Assembly: GCF_000237925.1 (NCBI RefSeq)
Contig: NC_031495.1
Coordinates: 2,744,407-2,808,406 of the forward strand
Reading direction: 5' to 3'
From: Schistosoma mansoni
Taxonomy: Eukaryota; Platyhelminthes; Trematoda; Strigeidida; Schistosomatidae
Length of the DNA: 64,000 nucleotides
Translations under genes and position numbers: made by a program
Part shown: piece after piece, positions 46,901 to 58,985 of the stretch
Position numbering within the stretch: the stretch's first letter is position 1
Layout: each line of letters opens with the position of its first letter
Notes under the pieces: generated by a model
Seen by the model: the letters and a program-made list of their open reading frames with translations, nothing else
The model's database searches: none
Told to the model about the DNA's origin: nothing

Positions 46901-48271
46901 TGGTCAAGATAGGTTTGACATCCAAGCAGTCCAAAATAAATTCAGTCCTGGTCCCAAGACCCCAACACTCACCCTAACACGGAAAATCATCAGAAGAGAA
47001 GTCTAAAGTCTCCCCGTCTAGGTACTAGCATTGTAGTGTATGGGATTTTACAAATTCATATCCGTTTATAAACCACTATTGTAAAAAATGTTACACCGTT
47101 GAACATAAAGAGACATTGCAAGCTGCAAACTAGCCGCCCGCAATCAAGGTTTCGAAGAAGGTACAGATCTAGCATAAAGCCATTTAAAGCTTGTTCTGTG
47201 TTTATAGTAAATCATGTGCACAAAAATCTATCCAGGGAGTTTGTTCAAGTTCTGATAACACTCCAGTTTATGGGCTTACAATTACGTACAAAGAGTCAAT
47301 TTAATCAGCCTAAAGTTCATGTACTGAGCTTTAAGCCACACTTTTTGTACAAAGACTATCGATACTACTTGAACGCTGTAACTGGAGTAAGTATATGCGG
47401 AAGTTTTAAATTTTTAATCTGAAGGACTCCAAAACCTTATCTGTAAGATACCTATTAGTTTCCCGAATCTATTACCGTCAGTGATAATAAAAATGTTAAG
47501 TTCATAAGTAAAAAAGATGTTTGACTAAGTTCCCTGTGGTAATGTCGTTATCAATATCGTAATCAAAATGAATAACCAGGAGAAACTTAATCTTGAAACC
47601 TATTGGCTGGTATCACTACAACGTGACCAACCTAAGATCGTTTGTTAAGAAAAACAACACACATCATCAGTGATCCGTACTTTTTCCAGAATTGTAACAA
47701 TCCCTAATACTTGGTAAGCAAAGATGGATAATGGCTAGCAGTGGAATCCAGGACGCGCGTTTCTTCCTATTTGGGACTCGTCAGCTGGATGTACCTGCAT
47801 CTCAGAGTTGATGTTCACTCTGGGACTCGAACCCAGTACCTTTCGCTTCAAACGCCATCGCGTTATCCACTCTGCCACTGAGTCCTAATAGCCACTTGCT
47901 TGTGCGATGGGGTGAAGTTTAAATTCATTTAGTATTGTTTGTTGGGAGGATTCAAACAAACGATACTAAATGAATTTAATCCCTAATACTGTTTCGGTCA
48001 ATAAAATGAAGTCATTTTTGAAAAGTTAAATATGATTTACAGTTCGTAATTGTAGTAACGAGAGATTTATTACCAAATACTTTATTCTGATGACATCCTA
48101 ACATTTAGTCTGTAAATGAACCGTTGAACATTAATTTTGTATTTGCTTTTCAGTATTGATGGAGTACGATATTTTCAATGTCCAGAAAAGTATGGTGCAT
48201 TTGTAAAACCACAATGTGTTGAGGCTGGTGACTTTCCTGAACTTGGTATTGATGATCTAGATGAAATTTAA
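37033..48271 (+). CDS. TBCB: Tubulin-folding cofactor B, complete
   Basis: Cytosolic chaperone that works with TBCE on alpha-tubulin during tubulin heterodimer assembly and turnover (family knowledge). Six exons: 37033-37128, 37163-37403, 37743-37887, 40019-40074, 45696-45768 and 48154-48271, 729 nt in all, 242 residues; phases agree at every junction. Residues ~5-95 are a ubiquitin-like domain ([18 protein letters not shown] start). ~115-150 is a charged helix ([20 protein letters not shown]). ~160-235 is a CAP-Gly domain with [13 protein letters not shown] and GRNDG (GKNDG in most CAP-Gly proteins). The C-terminus LDEI matches the family's DEI end. Intron 1 is 34 nt. Introns 3-5 (2.1, 5.6 and 2.4 kb) are enlarged by a Penelope relic, the RTE and other repeats. 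Confidence 0.96.
38370..39290 (+). mobile_element. Penelope-like element RT fragment
   Basis: In TBCB intron 3. About 38465-38560 translates to [20 protein letters not shown], resembling the PLE block DVVSLFTSIPLDLA. 38751-38790 gives [15 protein letters not shown], like the RYVDDTF box, and 38840-38880 gives [11 protein letters not shown], like the LPFLDVLI box. Frames are disrupted, with no intact ORF. I cannot identify the GIY-YIG endonuclease domain after it. Same strand as TBCB. Confidence 0.6.
40539..44446 (-). mobile_element. Full-length RTE-clade LINE
   Basis: About 3.9 kb in antisense orientation in TBCB intron 4. The 5' end at 44446 starts CCCCCAAATGCCCTGG, a start shared with the short elements. 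The ~690-bp 5' UTR contains a (TTA)n tract (43881-43960). Then come the ORF (43755-40708), a short 3' UTR (GTGTGGCGCATATGTACC) and a tail of TAAA repeats. It resembles schistosome RTE elements such as SR2/SR3/Perere-3; I cannot choose between these from memory. Near-complete length with one ORF stop suggests recent insertion relative to the other elements here. Confidence 0.93.
40708..43755 (-). CDS. RTE endonuclease-reverse transcriptase ORF, one in-frame stop
   Basis: 1015 codons interrupted only by a TAG at 41091-41089 (residue 889). The same frame continues to 40708 with the conserved end [20 protein letters not shown]. Residues ~16-290 are an APE-type endonuclease ([41 protein letters not shown]). 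~540-800 is the reverse transcriptase: [37 protein letters not shown] (~635), [18 protein letters not shown], and [11 protein letters not shown] (~735). Start chosen at the first ATG (43755). Several open frames on the opposite strand (40978-43585) are shadows. In the old copy and related elements the stop codon position reads as part of a continuing ORF, so it is probably a point mutation. Confidence 0.93.
44910..45434 (+). mobile_element. Short RTE-derived element, full length
   Basis: CCCCCAAGTGCCCTGGTACG to an AAATAAATAAATAAATT tail. It sits ~460 bp from the 5' end of the full-length RTE, in the opposite orientation, so the two 5' UTR sequences form a large inverted repeat within TBCB intron 4. 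Close to the 9421 copy in sequence variants. Confidence 0.88.
47712..47979 (-). repeat. SM-alpha-like SINE with head-to-head start
   Basis: In TBCB intron 5. The best-preserved tRNA-like part in the window: on the minus strand GGACTCAGTGGCAGAGTGGA (A-box region) and GGGTTCGAGTCCC (B box). At its 5' side (47919-47941 versus 47957-47979) a 23-bp inverted repeat with one mismatch shows a short inverted copy of the unit's TTCAAACAAACxATACTAA segment. Confidence 0.85.
47746..47790 (-). ncRNA. Hammerhead-like core, SM-alpha, near intact
   Basis: ATCCAG/CTGGAT stem I, CTGACGAG, GTCC...GGA stem II and GTC followed directly by CTGGAT. The C that closes stem II before GAAAC is A here (GGAAGAAAC), which should weaken it. 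This is the only SM-alpha copy in the window with the un-shifted GTC|CTGG junction. Confidence 0.65.
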
Positions 48272-48379
48272 TTACTTATGATCTTTATATCAATCTACTT
48301 GTATAAAACTAAAAAAATATTTTTATACATTCAATGGAAAATATATCAAGCATAATATATTTGATAACTTTCAATGTAT

Positions 48380-48385
48380 AATAAA
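48380..48385 (+). promoter_or_regulatory. Probable TBCB polyadenylation signal
   Basis: AATAAA 109 nt after the TBCB stop codon, in AT-rich 3' UTR. Nearest consensus signal downstream. Confidence 0.5.
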
Positions 48386-48523
48386 AAGTAGTCATAATTG
48401 GTTCTGTTTGTTTATGATCGATTTCTACCTTAATTATCTATGATAGTGCAATGAAATAGAATGTCACGGTGTATAGTTTTTGTTATTTCGTTGAATACAG
48501 AAGAAATAATGAATTAATCGTTG

Positions 48524-49023
48524 TGTTATAACTTGTGGCCGAGTGGATGCTCTGTTAACGTACGACGTGATAAGACCGTCAATCAGAGAGTAGCGATTTA
48601 TCGATTGGAAAAGTGACACGAAAATCGTATGAGCAGTCTAGAGTACGTATCGGTCGTGCTTCTACCTAGCCCAGCTAGTTAAGTCCAGAACAGCTTCTGC
48701 GGTATGAATCATTGTATTTCAAACATACTGAGTTTATACACCAAACAGACAGACCGCATCGTACCAATAAAGTAGAAAATAACATTTGTACAAGATTCAG
48801 CCAAATGTGGCTGTGAATGTGGGAGGCAGTAATCAATAGACTGGGCGTAATTCATGAATGGTAAATCGTATAACAATAGTTTATAGTTCAAAATAAAGCT
48901 CATGATAAGGGAAGCATGAATAGTTTAGTTATTTAGCAATTATATGACAAGAAATACGTGCATAATATTAGTTCATAAATAGATCCCAAAGCTACCATTC
49001 ACTATTGTTATTGGGATATAACA
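48524..49023. mobile_element. Solo LTR-like fossil, copy 2
   Basis: About 500 bp, same element as 18669-19175 along its whole length, with TGTTATA...TATAACA ends. It is flanked by the 5-bp direct repeat CGTTG (48519-48523 and 49024-49028), which fits LTR-type integration. No internal region is present. It looks like a whole single LTR. Confidence 0.65.
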
Positions 49024-49029
49024 CGTTGA

Positions 49030-51130
49030 CACCAAATAATAGTTTTCCCATCATCTATCACTTATTACAATGTAATTAAACAGATTTACCTATTGAAATA
49101 AAGGTATTTAATCTATCGAATGTTTAGTAATACCAAACTCGCTAGTTGAATGGGAACTGTTTAGTACATCACATAATGATATATTTCGTTGTTTTTGAAC
49201 ACTTGTAAAACAATTTGTAGGTGAGCAGAAGTAAAGGTTATTTATCTTTGCTCATTTATCATAGGCATCTATTGATCGAGCAATGTTCCAATTGTGTATA
49301 CAATTCCGTTAAGTGGGAGAATAGCATGGTAATTTATATAAACTTACAACGATGACAAATTAAACAGGAATAGATTGAAAAACCTAAGTAGATTTTTGGA
49401 TCTGTGTTTCGTTCCTTACAATGATACGTAACCAAACTTTCATTTCATTCACTTATTGTCAATTTACGACGTTCTACTTCATTAAGCAATCTGAAAAGGA
49501 GTCTAGCAATCCACTCTCACTCAATACCACTACGTAGAAACTCAAATATCAGTAAACTTTAGGTTTTAATTGTCTATTTAAAAACCAGTAGGGAAAAGCA
49601 ATGTATATTCTAGGTGCTAAATTGGCCACTTTTACAGTTGTAGGAGTTGTATCAATATCTGAAGTCCGGTTTAATATGTGATTTTTTGGACATTCATTAT
49701 TCTTAGTTATACAAGGTATTAGTAAAGTTAAAAATTAAGTCAGCTCCATGTAAGAATGGAGTATTTTACCGTTATTTTGGAGAGCTCTATGACAAACCTA
49801 ACTTGCTATGCTTGGTATCCTTTCGCGGGTTGGAATGACAAGCATCGCTGTGGACCTTAATACATGTACAAATTAGTCACTTATCTACTGGTGAGTAGCG
49901 ATAACATGATGTTATCTTAATTGGTATGAAGTAACAATGTTGTCGTCTTTAAGAAAGTTAATAAGTATGTTGTACTAATATTCGTGATTTTCATAGCAAT
50001 GCTCATTGTCAATAACCTAAAGGATCAGACGAACAGATCCCAAGCCTCGTGTTGTGAAATACTGAGATATATTAGTTTCAAATCCTTAATGGTAACAGTG
50101 GCTTATTTTTTTCAGATGACTCGAGTCCCAGTAAATGGTTTTTTTCGATAGACGAATCCATCTATACGTATGGAACAGAAAGAATGACTACTTTTTGTGA
50201 TTGACTATTCAACCTAGCCTTGTGTTACTAAACACTGATGTACTTGGTTAGACAGTATGTTATTAAGATACCAGAGATCGCTAGGGTGAGATCATCTAGA
50301 TTGTAGTTCGACAAATACAAATCTTTCAGTTACTAAACAACAAATCAGATATTCAACGTACGTTCAGATCTTCAGACATAGAAAGTGATTATGGTCCACA
50401 ACACATATATTACACTTTGAACTCAAATTATCCCCTTACTGCGATTCAGCCACTATGGTCTCGATCATTACATAAAACAGTAGAAAAACTGTTGATACGT
50501 TTATAAATAAGTATTACACACTGGTGACATTGTTGACAACTTACATACGGTGTTGCTTATTTATATTTGGTAAACGTAGTAATTTATTTCCATCGATTCG
50601 ACGTAACTCATATGCCAATTACATATTCATATACTCATTTTCGCATGCACTGTGAGGACTGGGAATGCTTCCAGGTCGCTCAAACTGAGGTCAGTGGATC
50701 AACTTATGAACATGAAACTTAGTAGCTAAAATTTGAATGAACTTAACTACTGTACATTAGGCTGCTGAGACAAAACAGTTAACTACCCGTTGTACACCAA
50801 CTGAACCAAATGCTTGATTTCCGTATGGTTAGTTGAATTTTTGTTAATGATTGGCAACTAATCGGTATTATAACCGTCTTTAATAGTAAAACATCCACAC
50901 CTATTCATGTATATGGAAACAATGTTTGATGCAACTTGTTGTTTTCCCAATCCGCCAGTTTATTTAACTCATGACAACTAATGTTTCGGTAATAGCAAAG
51001 TTTGAAGGCGTCATAGATCCATAGAAGTTATTGATTCTGTATTCCAATAAACCAAAGGTAGTCTGATTTTATGTCCTTCATTCGATAAGCTTCTTGGTAC
51101 CAGTGAAATTGAATTCATGCTTATAATAAT
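49030..51130. other. Spacer between TBCB and TIM14, no gene
   Basis: AT-rich, no exon recognised. 50640-50810 may hold a very diverged tRNA-like SINE. Nothing else can be named. Confidence 0.4.
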
Positions 51131-51137
51131 TTATTAC

Positions 51138-51302
51138 AAAGACAGATGAATAGCAGCTACCAGTGTAATTCAGGACTCGCGTCTCATTTTATTTAGGATT
51201 GGTCAGCTGGATGTACCTACAGCCCAGGGTTGATGTTCACTCCGATTTTCGAACCTGGTACCGTTCACTTCAAACAGTATTTCATTAACAACTGAGTAAC
51301 CA
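51138..51302 (-). repeat. Diverged SM-alpha fragment
   Basis: Minus-strand hammerhead region (AGGTACATCCAGCTGACC on the sense strand, then degraded) plus part of the tRNA-like head (GGTTCGAAAATC). Old copy. Confidence 0.65.
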
Positions 51303-51304
51303 AT

Positions 51305-51575
51305 GGTTGGAGACTGTGTATGACATGACTCAGAATCGATCACAATGGCGTAGGTGTATACACATTTTGTCTTCCCCTAAACTGTGAGATTAAAATTACT
51401 TTATATCTTCCCTTTTACCAACTCTTTTATTCTGTACTATATCCCCACACACAACCTACCAGTGAAGTAACTACCTCTATGAATTCGGTGTTCATCTTCT
51501 TGTACTTATGAGGTGTGGCAACTTGGAGCGATGCATATATGTGCCTGGTCCCACGTTGCAGCTGACTGACTGATT
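51305..51575 (+). repeat. RTE-like LINE 3' end fragment
   Basis: DMTQNRSQWRRC (about 51328-51360) parallels the ORF end [12 protein letters not shown] of the full RTE. The 3' UTR with GAGGTGTGGCAACTTGGAGC and a CTGACTGACTGA tail matches 30790-31190 and 9040-9215. Confidence 0.65.
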
Positions 51576-51654
51576 TGGCAAATAGGTTACCGGTCCTACA
51601 GGCAGTATATGTGAACTGATCAAGAGTTGATTCCGAGAATAGAATTCCTACTGT

Positions 51655-51770
51655 ATTTATTTATTTATTTGAACACATAAATATTGATACAAAGGGGCAC
51701 CAAATATATATGCGCCACACAAGTCACTTGATTTGTGTGCGGGCTGTGGTACTGCCCGGTTATCCAAACT
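51655..51770 (-). mobile_element. RTE-type 3' tail, 5'-truncated
   Basis: TATTTATTTATTTGAACACA (tail on the minus strand) to ACTGCCCGGTTATCC. It includes the short-element junction (CACACAAATC), so it derives from the short element rather than the full LINE. Confidence 0.75.
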
Positions 51771-52246
51771 AACTACCCGAACAAACAAACCCCAGGACTA
51801 CATAAGTATCCGTTTCTGTTTTCACTCTTTCATCACTTACAAAGCAAACCATGATTTTAATGGTTGATATTTCTAAAATCAATAGACTAACAAACTGTGT
51901 CTTGAAGAATCTCAGCAAACAGCAAAGTAACCTACAAGTGCTCACTGTTATACAACATTTCTTCTTTTGATATCAGATGACGTGGAATATTACTTATGAA
52001 TTCATCAAAAATTCGTAGCATGACTGCATTAAGTTGCATGAGTAGTTTGAAAAGAACCACGTCAAAATCAATATAATTTGTCGTTTAGATAAATTTTAAT
52101 TGATAAAGAACGTTTATTCAAAAGATAAGTATCTAACAATTTACATGTTTGTAACTATAAGTTTACAGTTCAAAAATTACAATGTAAACTGTATCTTACA
52201 TTGTAAAATAATGAGCGATATATTACAGCGGGGTCGTTAGTGGTGG

Positions 52247-55200
52247 TTAATTTTTGTTGGATTCTAGTATATCTTTGGCCTGATTGATCTTAGCAGCCAA
52301 GTATGGGGAACCACCTGAAGTAAATACACGATAAACATATTACACTTAAGCAAATTAAAAGATTATACTTTGTGCACAATATTCATATAAGAAAAATAAA
52401 TAGCTACGGAAAACTGACAGGCATGAATCTGAGGACAATTTATGAAATGATGGTTAAAAGTATACCCTTGTTGTTTGTCAGATGAGTCACTTTTTAAACT
52501 TGGACAATAACTTTTTTACGAATACATCTTTCATATATATAGTTCATAGTTTTATACCATTATAAGTTGGCCGCTTCATTTGTTATGAAATTATTTTACG
52601 CATTCCATTTACGTAAAATATTAATTAACAAGAAACTCCATTTTGATCCTTGTTATCGTGAACCGACAAAAGCTGGATAAGTGGTAGGCCTCGAATAGCA
52701 AGCTTTTATTTCATCCTCTTCAAGAAGCCAATGGGATATAGACAGAGATAAAATAACTGTTAGATTACTCCGTTGATAGAAATCTCAAGTTTACATTGAA
52801 GTGTAAATACTAGGGCCGAAGCATGAAAATATATGAACAAGTCTTTTTTAATGAATTTGGCAAACTAAATTGTGAATAACTTGCGTTAGTACACTGACTA
52901 TCATAATTATTACATGGCTTCCAGTCAGGAAGTCTACACTTGACACAGCTAAACACGACAAATAATGATCACTTTCCGGGTTGCTTCTTGATAGCTGATT
53001 TCCAACTTACTCCTATACCAGCTAGCACAGCATACAGATGTAAGAAGTGGGTGACATGTGAGATCATGAATTAATCACTGACATAAGGGGAGCTATGATC
53101 CTTTGCATAGGTCGCTGAATAACATCATTGAAAATCTAGGGAGTGGAAACATATTTTCCCAAAAATTAAACACTATAAACTAATGGCCTGGATATTCCTG
53201 TCTGATGAAGTAGTTCAACAGTTTGAGCAACATAATTTAGCATAACAAAGAAAATTGACAATAAACAAGCACTAAGACAAAACTACGAAAGCTAAACCAA
53301 AGAACGGGGTGCAGTTATGTAGAACAACAAACCCGAACATTTATGAAAATAAATGAGAACATCTGAGATACTACATGATTACGAGAAATTAAATTGTTTT
53401 GAACCCCCGACCTCTACATTTCTGCGAAATTCAACCAAGAAACCTAGTGTATCATACAACCCGGATTGAGCCCATGCAGAAATCTACGAGGGCGAGCAAT
53501 AAGTAGATAATTTACAATTTACAACCAAAAACAATGAGCGAAATCTGATGACTAGTCGCAGCATATAGAAACTTTATTTAATTATCTAGTGAGTTACAGA
53601 AAACAATCACAGGCTTCCACGATAGAATATAGATTATCAAATCTTCAACACACTCAATACTGCTAACAGATTATAAATAACCAAAATCGAATAATAATAA
53701 TATGGGGTAGATTAAAGATAGGAAGTTAATTGGTTATAATATTGATGCAGAAGTTAACATAAATTAGGAAACTAGTTATAATTTTATTTTGAACTCACCT
53801 TTATCGGGATGGTTAAGAATCATGATCTTCTTATGAGCATCCCTAATTTTATTTTTACTTGACTGTTGACTAAAATACAAGGCAAAGATGAACACTATTT
53901 TAGAAAGTAAATTCAAACCTTTCAATGCTTAAAGTTTGTAAAGAATAATCAATGTTAAGTAAGAGATAAAGGGTAAGTAACTAAATTTTCAGATGGTCTA
54001 GTTGAATATGATGAAAGCATACTTTAATAATGGTTCTAGCAACTCTTGTGAAAGCAAAGTCAATTCTTAGTGAGAATGAAGGTGGTAGAGATGAAAAATG
54101 TATTATACGAATACCCCAAAAAGATTGGTGTTAGTATTTAAGGCTACAGTCAGGAGTTTGAATTAAGATTTACGGTTAGCAGTAAGTTCAGATCAGGGCG
54201 CCAGAATGCTTAATAGACATATTGATGAACATATGTTGAGTTCTTTGTAAATGAAAACGATTCTTTTTTGGGGCTTTTAAAAGACAAACATCAAGTTTTA
54301 AGTCTTTGCGATTATAATGTTGACAAATCATTCTTGGTGTTAGTTACGTGACACTATCAATTTACAGACAAAAGGGATAATCGATGTTTACTATGAATTC
54401 AAATCAACATATTAAAAATCACAGCACTATAAAATAGTTCGAGATTGGTCAGCTAAGTAATCTGTATCATCTACATCGTATATAATCGAAGTGAGAATAT
54501 TTAGCGAGTAACGGGATTTTAAACCCCAAGTCCTAAACTAGCTAAAGTTTGTTCTTGTATATAATGAAGCGAACTGAGAGAATTGATGGAATCCCGCTAT
54601 TTTTGGTACAATAAAATCAGTTGATATAGCCAAGAGATGATGTGGCAAAAGCTGAAGCTTTATTAGACCATTTTAGTAAAGTGTTTTCTACCGACAATGG
54701 TGAAAGACGAACAATTAATTGTAAATATAGCTGCTTGTAGATAAATTCTCTGTTTGTTGAGGGGCTGCCTTACAATTGTTTAAAAACCTCAAACCAGATA
54801 ACTTCAATGATCCTGACAATATTTATCACAGGATTATGAAAGCCCTGGCGGACGTAATTGCTGGACCTCCAGCAATACTGTCTAAACTGCCAAGATACTG
54901 GGAAGACGCGGGTAGTAGAGGTTATTCGGATGACTGTTTCAAACTTTCTGGAAATGAATGATTTTCTAGACAAGGAACAACATGGCTTTAGGAAAGGCTT
55001 ATCATGCTTGAAAATTCTCATTACAAGAGAAGATTAGCATGAAGCAAAAGATAGAAATATTTCAGATCTAAGTAAAGCCTTGACAAGGTCTTTCACCTGA
55101 GTTTTGGGATCCATTATGAAATCATACACTGGATAAGTGACTTTATCTGTGATAGAAGACAACAGGTAAGGGTAAACGGAGGTCAACTACACATGGGAAT

Positions 55201-57342
55201 CCATCAAATGTGGAGTCCCCCAAGGGACAGTTCTCGGCTCTTCTTTTCAACTTTATTTACATGGGTCACCGACAACAGTAAACTCATCTGTTCATTTCTT
55301 TGTAGATGAGATAAAGATTTGGAGACCCACACAAAGTATGTCAGATAACGTAATATTACAGGATGACTCAAATTAACTGGTTGAATTGATATGTAGGTAA
55401 TTAGAAGTTAACCCTAACAAGATTATAGTGATGAAAATAAATAAATTCGACGATTCATATCACTATACAATAAACGAAATTGTTACCTGAAGTAATGGAT
55501 TAGGAGTCATAATAAGCAACGACATTAGAACTACGAGTATCTGTAAAGCTGTTGCTGCCAAAGGATTTAGGGTCTTATGGGCTATTTGCAAGTCATTCCA
55601 TTAGTTGGTCGAGGAAATGTTTACGGCATTATACCTGACATTTGTGCGACCGTATTTTAAATGTGGGAGTAAAATAGTGAGTCCTTTTCGAAGTTGGATA
55701 TGCTAGAACGCGTTCAACGGCGAGGGACCAAGATGATAAAAGGCCTGTCTCATGTTATGAAGAAACTAAGACGCCTCAACCTATTTCTGTTCTCTTATCG
55801 CGGGTTACAGAGTAATCTGAAACTGGTTTACCGTACACTAAACGACGATTTTGGTGTATGCCTTACCTTTTTCTTCCACTTTGGACTGATGATCTGAGGA
55901 CATATTACCGAAGTTCAAAAACGGAGATTAAATCATTCACATCTGAAGCTCTGTTTTACTGGGATTCCGTAGTGAGACTGGGTCTTAACGGTGTTACAAA
56001 ATGCGAGGCTCATTATAAGTCAGTTGACCTCCTATCCTCACGACTGAAGATTATAGCCAAAACATTAAAAACCCGTTTATTTGGTGACCGATTCGTTCGT
56101 TCCGTTCCCAAGTACACATTAGATTTATTTACCCTGAAGAAGTGGCTTACGTCAAGTCACAAAACGTCAGAAATACAACTTTTACTCATTGGGATACAAT
56201 GAAAATATAATTATTAAGTTTATCGTTTTGCAGACGAATTACAATGACAAAACTAGGGCGTTTAGATATTTAAAAGAATTGAATGATGCACTTATCGGCT
56301 ATCGACTATCCCTTCTAAGTATTAAGAGAGAATAACAGTCAGTTAATTAACAGGAACAAATAATCCGCTGACTAGGCAGGGATTTATGAACCCAGTCTTG
56401 ATGAACACTAACAAAACGAAACTTACCTCACACCAAGAATTAGGGCAGCTTCACGCCGGGACATATTTTGTTCAAATCCCCCACGATAATACTTAGAGCC
56501 ACTCTGAAAGCAAAACAAAGGTAAAGTCAGAATTTGATGTGTTTATTTACACCACTAGTTTGTAGTTGTTTATCAAGTCGAGGTTGTGAGCAAGTAAAAA
56601 TGGCTGTATTGAGCAACATCAATAGACCATGGGGACAAAATAAGCTTTTTAGTTTCAACAGACCGGTAAATTGATCAGCATTCAGAATAGAAAACAGCTG
56701 AGAAACATGGTTAGACAGTTAAGTTAAAGTCTTGTGAGTTAAGTCGAGACTGCATATACGCTCACGTTAGTAAATGCACCTATGAATCTAAACTGAAGTA
56801 TAACAGTAAATCGTTAAAAACTATTTTGACAGAATCGATGGTTTCAGCATTTAGTCTGGCCATTTTCCATAAAACTACAATTAGTATGTACTGAGCAACT
56901 CTCCCAAAGGAATAGGAGAAAAATAAAAAGTGTATATCACATTTTAAAGTGAAACGTAGTAGACTGCCTACAATATGTACTGTAGATTGAAATCCCTAAC
57001 ATCCACAGATTACCTAAATGACCAAAAATTAACCTCTAGGTGTTTGTTTGCGATAACTTCAGATTTATCTTGCAACACACATAGTATAACATTAGAAACA
57101 ACTTCCATAACAATCATATTAAACAGTACACCATAATCGTATTCTGTATACAGAATAATTATAATAGCGAGAACGAACAGGACATCACTCACCAGTCCAG
57201 ATATACTGAAAAGTTTTTGCATACTACCAGCATTCATATTCCGTGTTATATAACGTCCAGCAACTCCTACGGCTATCATACCCAATCCTAATAAAACAGG
57301 TGTCGACTAAAGATAGACTTAGTAGTTATTTATTCTTACCAT
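52247..57342 (-). CDS. DNAJC19: TIM14/PAM18 (DNAJC19) mitochondrial import co-chaperone, complete
   Basis: J-domain subunit of the presequence translocase-associated motor on the inner mitochondrial membrane; it stimulates mtHsp70 ATPase during matrix import (family knowledge). Exons: 57342-57340 (ATG only), 57306-57193, 56503-56427, 53869-53799, 52314-52247 (stop TAA at 52249-52247). 110 residues; human is 116. Residues ~4-24 form the membrane segment (PVLLGLGMIAVGVAGRYI). KYYRGGFEQNMSRREAALIL and KIRDAHKKIMILNHPDKG carry the diagnostic HPD, and SPYLAAKINQAKDILESN ends the protein. All junctions obey AG/GT with matching phases. Intron 1 is 33 nt, so the first coding exon is just the start codon. 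The ATG choice rests on that intron; the N-terminus MSTPVLLGLG fits the family. Confidence 0.95.
54610..56200 (+). repeat. Decayed CR1-like LINE
   Basis: In TIM14 intron 3, antisense to the gene. Recognisable RT pieces in several frames: FLDKEQHGFRKGLSCLKIL (about 54962), FVDEIKIWRPT (about 55298), NGLGVIISNDIRTT (about 55497), ALYLTFVRPYFKCGS (about 55627), LERVQRRGTKMIKGL (about 55700), RLNLFLFSYRGLQ (about 55776). Frames are broken many times. The order matches a CR1/Jockey RT followed by its C-terminal domain. The endonuclease part is missing. Confidence 0.75.
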
Positions 57343-58530
57343 CACTTCATTACTATCAGTAAGGAAAGATGTTCGGCCAAGTGGCAAACAACGCCTACGA
57401 GTTAAATATATGAAGAACGATTACAACTGTGAAAGCACGATTAGCGAGCCAGCCGAAGACGCGCGCAACGAAAGTTGTCCGAAATCGCGCCAAACCTTCA
57501 AGAATGATTAAAATATTTGTGTCTTGTCTTCAGTAGCAAGAATAGTAGGTTGGTTGACCAGTATTGTTCATCGTAGACTGTTTTCTACTGAATGTACAGC
57601 TTCTCTTTAGAAGTGTTTATTGATGGGGCTGATACCACTTGTTCGGGTAGAGCGTTCCAGCCACTGGTTGTCATATGAGAAAAAAACAGAATCCCACTCC
57701 GAGTTCATTTGACAATGATTCCAGAATATTGAGATGTGGCCTCGGAGTGATTAGTTATGGAGGTAGCGAAGGTATAAAACATTTTAACACCTTAATAATC
57801 TAAGAAATGGAAAGCCAATACAAGATCACCTCGCTTTCTACAATAATGAGGGAAGTTTTTGGAATTTCAAGCTCTCATCATAGGAGCGTTTGAAGATTTC
57901 TATAAACGACTTGGTTCGCACACGGTGACTTATCCTGAGTGTGATAATTTCCTTAATAAGATGTGGGCTAACCTACTGGGCGTAATACTCTGAGGTTCCA
58001 CATGGTTGGGGTGTAGAACTCGAAATATATCTTCGTCAAAGCAGTTGGTATTCAGCGACTTGGCAAAAGTTGTTAGTGGGGTGTCGTCAAAACATCTACC
58101 TTATGTCGTAAACCCTGTTTGACTGGTATGTAGCGTGTTGAAATCTTTAACAATGAGATAATAATTAACCTTACACCTCACGGAGATATAAATTGGGTCA
58201 AAGTCGTCAGCAAGACAATATGAACTACAGTATATTCTTTATATAGTCTCTAATCTATGTCTAGATTCTATTGCCTAACCAGCTGCCTCATATGCGCCAC
58301 GATTATATGCTTTTGATATATGGGGCTGTGCACGAAAGTGATCCTTAACATATAACACTATACCTTCAGTCCTAATTTTCATAAGCTTATTACTTCTGGT
58401 ACACATGTATCCTGCAACAATCGGAGAATATTCCTCGTTCACGACAAGCCACGTTTCTATGACAACATTTATATTTGAACTTCATCCTAATATCACCAAG
58501 ATCAGCTCAGACGTTTTATTTCAAAGACTA
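57343..58530. other. Upstream of TIM14; unclassified repeat-like sequence
   Basis: 57343-57490 is the presumed promoter/5' UTR of TIM14, with a local CG-rich patch (AAGACGCGCGCAACGAAAG, about 57457). No TATA box is convincing. 57650-58140 looks like LINE debris, but I cannot place it. Confidence 0.35.
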
Positions 58531-58985
58531 CAAGGGCGTTTCGGGGATCTCTTGTTCCGCCCATACAGGTCTCGACAGTGTGAGCTCCCAGGGCTTGATT
58601 GCCTGAAGAACCGCGAAACGTAGGTTCATTTCATCATTTCCTTTCCCAGTTTTCGCCTCAGTTATAGCATCATTCCACCTAGTTTGATCAATAAATGGCA
58701 AGTCTGGCCGGACATGAATATTTGAGCTACGAATTTCGTATGCAAGAGTGATTCTAATATCTCTTTCCCCGTTACTTCCGAATACCATCTTAAGATCTTC
58801 CTTAGTTTGGTTTCGCCTTCAATCCACTTGTCGAGTCTTGTTGCCTTAGTATATGCGTATAACTGGATTATACGTAGGAGGAATAAGAAGCATTTACATG
58901 GTACATACACATAGTTTTTAATTATCGATTTGCATCCTTTAGCGTGTTCTGGATTCTGAATTGTCTTCCCATATGATCGCAAGGT
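58530..58985 (-). repeat. Possible LINE ORF1-like relic
   Basis: Minus-strand frames give SNIHVRPDLPFIDQTRWNDA and upstream LDKWIEGETKLRKILRWYS. The first resembles the V/IRPDLP region of LINE ORF1 proteins as I remember them in schistosome CR1 elements. Two frames are involved. Not certain. Confidence 0.3.
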
